A DNA stretch of 8,125 bases from contig JAZLLH010000032.1 in the NCBI GenBank assembly GCA_045598025.1, positions 1 through 8,125 on the forward strand, given 5' to 3'. The notes under the pieces are model-generated. The model was not told the origin of the DNA, did no database searches, and saw only the letters and a program-made list of their open reading frames with translations. Positions 4,293 through 8,125 of this stretch are shown in pieces. How positions within the stretch are numbered: position 1 is the stretch's first letter; every line of letters starts with the position of its first letter. Both the position numbers and the translations under genes were made by a program. The stretch is from UBA1195 sp045598025. GTDB lineage: Bacteria > Bacteroidota > Bacteroidia > Bacteroidales > WCHB1-69.

Positions 4293-7200
4293 ATGATTAC
4301 CTATTTTCAAAAGGATAAATCGGTTTATGTTGTTGATTCACAGCATGAATTTTCATCTGAAGAATTGAAAAGACTTTCCTGGCTGTTTTCTGAAGCTGCG
4401 CCGGTGGAAGCCGAAGAACTGCAAGGTGTCTATATCGGACCCCGCAGGGAAATGATTACACCGTGGAGTACCAATGCGGTCGACATCGCCTTCAACATGG
4501 GGGTAAAGGGAATTGTCCGTATGGAGCAGCTGCAGCGCGTGGAAGGCACCTCAGAAGCGGATGCCGTCAAGCAGGCACAGCGGATGTATGATCCCATGCT
4601 GCAGCAGGTATACAGCAACCCTTCCCAAACTATTTTCCGGATTGATGCCGAGCCGGAGCCTATCCGCTACATCGATGACTTGCGCACGTATATGGTAGAA
4701 GAAGGCCTGGCATTGAACGAGGACGAAATCAAGTATCTGGAAAATCTTTCCGTGAAAATCGGCCGCAAGCTGACCGATTCCGAGGTCTTCGGTTTTTCTC
4801 AGGTCAATTCGGAACATTGCCGCCACAAGATTTTCGGCGGTACCTACATCATCGACGGGGAGCAGAAGCCTGCTTCGCTTTTCCAGATGATCAAGCAGAC
4901 CTCCAAGGAACATCCCAACCGCATCGTTTCTGCCTATAAAGACAATGTCGCTTTTGTGGAAGGACCGAAAGCCGTGCAGTTTGCTCCGAAAACCTTCGAC
5001 AAACCCGATTTTTTTGAAGAGAAGGAAATCGATACGGTGATTGCGCTGAAAGCGGAAACCCATAATTTCCCGACGACGGTAGAGCCCTTCAACGGGGCGG
5101 CTACGGGTTCCGGCGGCGAAATCCGCGACCGTATGGGCGGTGGCATCGGCAGTTATCCGATGGCGGGTACCGCCGTATACATGACTTCCTATCCGCGTCT
5201 GGACGGTGGCCGTCTGTGGGAGGAAAAACTGGCTCCGCGGCCCTGGCTGTACCAGACGCCGGAGCAGATTCTGATCAAGGCTTCCAACGGAGCCAGCGAT
5301 TTCGGAAACAAATTCGGACAACCGATGATTACGGGTTCCCTGCTCACGTTTGAACATGAGGAAAACGAAAAACGTTACGGCTATGACAAAGTCATCATGC
5401 TGGCCGGAGGTGTCGGTTTTGCCAACAGGAAAAGTGCCTTGAAACGTGAACCGGAAAAAGGGGAGAAGATGGTCGTGCTCGGTGGCGACAATTACCGCAT
5501 CGGTATGGGCGGCGGTGCCGTTTCGTCCGTGGCCACGGGAGAATATGCTTCCTCCATTGAATTGAATGCGGTGCAGCGCTCCAATCCGGAAATGCAGAAG
5601 CGTGTGTTCAATGCGCTGAGGGCCATGTCCGAACAGGAAAAAAATCCCATTGTTTCCCTGCATGACCACGGAGCCGGCGGACACCTGAACTGCCTGTCTG
5701 AACTGATTGAAGATTGCGGCGGTCATGTGGATATTGAAAAACTGCCCGTGGGCGACCCGACGCTTTCGGCCAAGGAAATCATCGGCAACGAGTCCCAGGA
5801 ACGCATGGGCCTGCTGATTCACGAAGAAGACGAAGCTTTGCTGGCCAGAGTGGCCAAACGTGAACGCGCTCCGATGTATACGGTGGGAGAAGCCACGGAC
5901 GATCATCACATGCGCTTTACCTATAAAAATGCTGCGCCCATTGACCTGGATATAGCCGACATGCTCGGCAATCCGCCCAAGACGATTATCCGCGATGAAA
6001 CCGTCAAGGCCGCATACAAAGACGTGCCGGAGCAGTGCGAACCGCTGGAAAAAATACTGGAAAAACTGCTGCGCGTGGAAAGCGTGGCCTGCAAGGACTG
6101 GCTGACCAACAAGGTCGACCGTTCCGTAACCGGAAAAGTCGCCCGGCAACAATGCTGCGGACCTTTACAGCTTCCGTTGAGCGATGTCGGCGTAATGGCA
6201 CTTGATTACCGCGGTGAACGGGGTATTGCCACGGCTCTGGGACATGCACCCATGGCGGGCCTCATTGATGCGGCCAAAGGTTCTGTCCTTTCCATAGCCG
6301 AATCGCTGACCAATCTGGTCTGGGCTCCGCTGGATGGCGGTCTGGATGCCGTTTCCCTGAGTGCCAACTGGATGTGGCCGAGCAAAAACAAAGGCGAGGA
6401 TGCACGGCTTTATACCGCCGTAAACGTGGCTTCGAAGTTTGCCCGCGAGCTGGGCATCAATATTCCGACGGGCAAGGATTCCCTTTCCATGACACAGAAA
6501 TACAAGGACGGTCAGGTGGTGTATGCTCCCGGTACGGTTATCATCACGGCTGTCGGTGAAGTGGAAGACGTCCGGAAAGTTGTTTCGCCGGTGCTGCGTG
6601 CCGAAAAGGATACCGAACTGCTGTATGTGGACTTCTCTTCGGATGCCCTCAAATTGGGCGGAAGTGTCTATGCACAGATATATAACACATTGGGAGCCGA
6701 TGCTCCTACGGTAAACGATGCCGTATATTTCAAAAAAGCGTTCAATTCCATACAGGCGCTGGTGCGGGAAGGCAAAGTATTGGCCGGGCACGACGTCTCC
6801 GCGGGCGGTATGCTGACGGCCATGCTGGAAATGTGTTTTGCCGACGATGCCCTGAGTCTGGATGCCACCTTGGAAAATTTACCGGAGGACCGCTTCGAAA
6901 AGTTGCTGTTTGCTGAAAATCCGGCCGTGCTGATCCAGGTGCGTCAATCCGACCGTATCGTCGAACGTCTGAGCACAGAAGGTTTGCGTGTGTACAATGT
7001 GGGTCAGCCGAATACGACCCATCACCATACGCAGCTGACGCTGGCCTATCAGGGCGAAACGCAGAAACTCGACATCGATGCCTGCCGCGACATCTGGTAT
7101 GAAACTTCCTATCTGCTGGATTGCAAACAGTCCGGAGAACTCAAGGCACAGGAACGCTACGACAATTTCAAGAGCCAGCAGCTGTCCTATGTTTTCCCGA

Positions 7201-7991
7201 AAGCTTTTACGGGTCAGCTCAAGGAAGTTTCCCGCAAGGAAAAAGCGGCCATCGTCCGGGAACAGGGTACCAACGGAGACCGTGAAATGGCCTATTCGCT
7301 CTATCTGGCCGGTTTCGATGTCAAGGACGTGCACATCAGCGATTTGATAGAAGGCCGTGAGACGCTGGAAGATATTTCCATGCTGGTTTTCCCCGGCGGT
7401 TTCTCCTATTCCGACGTGCTGGGTTCCGCCAAAGGCTGGGCCGGCTCCTTCATTTACAATCCCAAGGCCAACAAGGCGCTGAAGGATTTCTTCGCCCGCG
7501 AGGACACCTTGAGCCTCGGCGTGTGCAACGGATGCCAGCTGATGGTGGAATTGGGACTGCTTTATCCGGAGCATGAACAGATGCCGAAGATGCTGCACAA
7601 CGATTCGCATAAGTTTGAGTCCAATTTCGTCAACGTGAGTATTATGGATACGCCTTCGGTCATGCTGAAATCCTTGGTCGGCAGCCGTCTGGGTATTTGG
7701 GTGGCGCACGGTGAAGGCAAGTTCAGCCTGCCGTATACGGAATACCGCTACTGCATTCCGATGAAGTACAGCTATTCCGGTTATCCGGGCAATCCGAACG
7801 GTTCCGCCTACAATGCCGCCGCACTCTGCAGTTCCGACGGCCGTCATCTGGCGATGATGCCGCATCTGGAACGTGCCATTTTCCCGTGGCAGTGGGGCTA
7901 TTACGAAGAAAGCCGTCCCAAGGATGCCGTAGCTCCGTGGATAGAGGCTTTTGTCAACGCCCGCAAGTGGATTGAAGCAAAGCATGACTAG
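4293..7991 (+). CDS. purL: Phosphoribosylformylglycinamidine synthase (FGAM synthetase), single-chain form
   Basis: This enzyme catalyses the fourth step of de novo purine synthesis in the cytoplasm: FGAR + glutamine + ATP to FGAM + glutamate + ADP + Pi. The 1232-residue chain is the large fused type, with synthetase and glutaminase in one polypeptide. An N-terminal PurS-like part (~1-140) is followed by the linker with VNSEHCRH at 171-178. The first AIRS-like ATPase half has KAETHNFPT at 253-261, GAATGSGGEIRD and HDHGAGG at 457-463. The second half has PTGKDS at 725-730 and AGHDVSAGG at 831-839. The class I glutaminase starts at about 985 (AIVREQGTNG). Its triad is visible: Cys1078 in GVCNGCQ, and His1191 and Glu1193 in MPHLER. 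The ATG at 4293 is chosen because it follows the promoter and gives the family N-terminus (MITYFQKDKSVYVVDS); an in-frame Met at 4179 lies upstream of the promoter. It is a single-gene transcript with its own terminator. Confidence 0.97.
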   Translation: MITYFQKDKSVYVVDSQHEFSSEELKRLSWLFSEAAPVEAEELQGVYIGPRREMITPWSTNAVDIAFNMGVKGIVRMEQLQRVEGTSEADAVKQAQRMYDPMLQQVYSNPSQTIFRIDAEPEPIRYIDDLRTYMVEEGLALNEDEIKYLENLSVKIGRKLTDSEVFGFSQVNSEHCRHKIFGGTYIIDGEQKPASLFQMIKQTSKEHPNRIVSAYKDNVAFVEGPKAVQFAPKTFDKPDFFEEKEIDTVIALKAETHNFPTTVEPFNGAATGSGGEIRDRMGGGIGSYPMAGTAVYMTSYPRLDGGRLWEEKLAPRPWLYQTPEQILIKASNGASDFGNKFGQPMITGSLLTFEHEENEKRYGYDKVIMLAGGVGFANRKSALKREPEKGEKMVVLGGDNYRIGMGGGAVSSVATGEYASSIELNAVQRSNPEMQKRVFNALRAMSEQEKNPIVSLHDHGAGGHLNCLSELIEDCGGHVDIEKLPVGDPTLSAKEIIGNESQERMGLLIHEEDEALLARVAKRERAPMYTVGEATDDHHMRFTYKNAAPIDLDIADMLGNPPKTIIRDETVKAAYKDVPEQCEPLEKILEKLLRVESVACKDWLTNKVDRSVTGKVARQQCCGPLQLPLSDVGVMALDYRGERGIATALGHAPMAGLIDAAKGSVLSIAESLTNLVWAPLDGGLDAVSLSANWMWPSKNKGEDARLYTAVNVASKFARELGINIPTGKDSLSMTQKYKDGQVVYAPGTVIITAVGEVEDVRKVVSPVLRAEKDTELLYVDFSSDALKLGGSVYAQIYNTLGADAPTVNDAVYFKKAFNSIQALVREGKVLAGHDVSAGGMLTAMLEMCFADDALSLDATLENLPEDRFEKLLFAENPAVLIQVRQSDRIVERLSTEGLRVYNVGQPNTTHHHTQLTLAYQGETQKLDIDACRDIWYETSYLLDCKQSGELKAQERYDNFKSQQLSYVFPKAFTGQLKEVSRKEKAAIVREQGTNGDREMAYSLYLAGFDVKDVHISDLIEGRETLEDISMLVFPGGFSYSDVLGSAKGWAGSFIYNPKANKALKDFFAREDTLSLGVCNGCQLMVELGLLYPEHEQMPKMLHNDSHKFESNFVNVSIMDTPSVMLKSLVGSRLGIWVAHGEGKFSLPYTEYRYCIPMKYSYSGYPGNPNGSAYNAAALCSSDGRHLAMMPHLERAIFPWQWGYYEESRPKDAVAPWIEAFVNARKWIEAKHD

Positions 7992-8036
7992 TCCTAAATA
8001 ACCGTTACAGGTTTTTACTGTGCAAAAATACTATTT

Positions 8037-8069
8037 AAACGCTGTCGGAAGCTTCCGACAGCGTTTTTT
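8037..8069 (+). terminator. Intrinsic terminator after purL
   Basis: A perfect palindrome from AAACGCTGTCGGAA to its mirror TTCCGACAGCGTTT (8037-8066), centred on the AAGCTT at 8049-8054, is followed by a run of six T (8064-8069). It lies 45 bp after the purL stop. The stem is long and GC-rich. A-runs on the left make it possibly bidirectional, serving any convergent gene to the right. Confidence 0.92.
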
Positions 8070-8125
8070 GTCTGCTTTCTTATAAGTTTTTATTTTTAAA
8101 GTGCATTGTTGGTGCATATATTCGG
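8070..8125. other. Window edge without recognisable gene
   Basis: These AT-rich bases after the purL terminator contain two GTGCAT copies 11 bp apart (8101-8106 and 8112-8117) and no reading frame I can support. They may be the start of the next gene's control region. Confidence 0.3.

Noticed and set aside
4551..6152. 533-aa open frame antisense to purL, and the 368-aa one at 6879-7985
   Set aside because: Long antisense frames are expected opposite a GC-richer coding gene; there is no promoter, ribosome site or family similarity, and purL is fully explained on the plus strand.

Overview
The window looks like a chromosomal segment of a Bacteroidetes bacterium, most likely of the order Bacteroidales. 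Three things point there. Promoters fit the Bacteroides-type consensus (TTTG, 19 bp, TAnnTTTG). Two secreted proteins end in a type IX secretion (T9SS) type A sorting domain. PurL is the long single-chain form with Bacteroidales-like sequence. I cannot name a genus.

Right half (3727-8125): two housekeeping genes are transcribed divergently from a 113-bp shared control region. dtd (D-aminoacyl-tRNA deacylase) runs leftward. purL (phosphoribosylformylglycinamidine synthase, 1232 aa from the start chosen here) runs rightward. purL has a textbook Bacteroides promoter and ends at a strong palindromic terminator.

Left half (1-3726): a more AT-rich accessory array, all on the minus strand, made of small exported proteins of unknown function. 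Reading leftward from dtd: a promoter/leader repeat and a 164-aa secreted protein; a diverged leader and a two-gene cassette (A2, 150 aa; B2, 253 aa with T9SS tail); a hairpin terminator and a short promoter repeat; a second cassette of the same design (A1, 152 aa; B1, 243 aa with T9SS tail); an almost identical terminator; then another promoter/leader repeat pointing at a gene just beyond position 1.

The array appears built from duplicated modules. The A-B pairs are paralogous but strongly diverged in their coding bodies. The DNA encoding the last ~44 residues of B plus its terminator is about 93% identical between copies. The promoter/leader modules at 18-171 and 3554-3738 are identical except in a short 9-bp-unit repeat tract. 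A third leader is diverged yet keeps a stem by compensatory changes, which suggests a structured 5' leader. A trace of the dtd 3' end recurs beside two other promoter modules, so the array may have grown from the dtd-adjacent copy. The most novel content is this leader/promoter family and the A-B cassette family it drives; their function cannot be read from the sequence.
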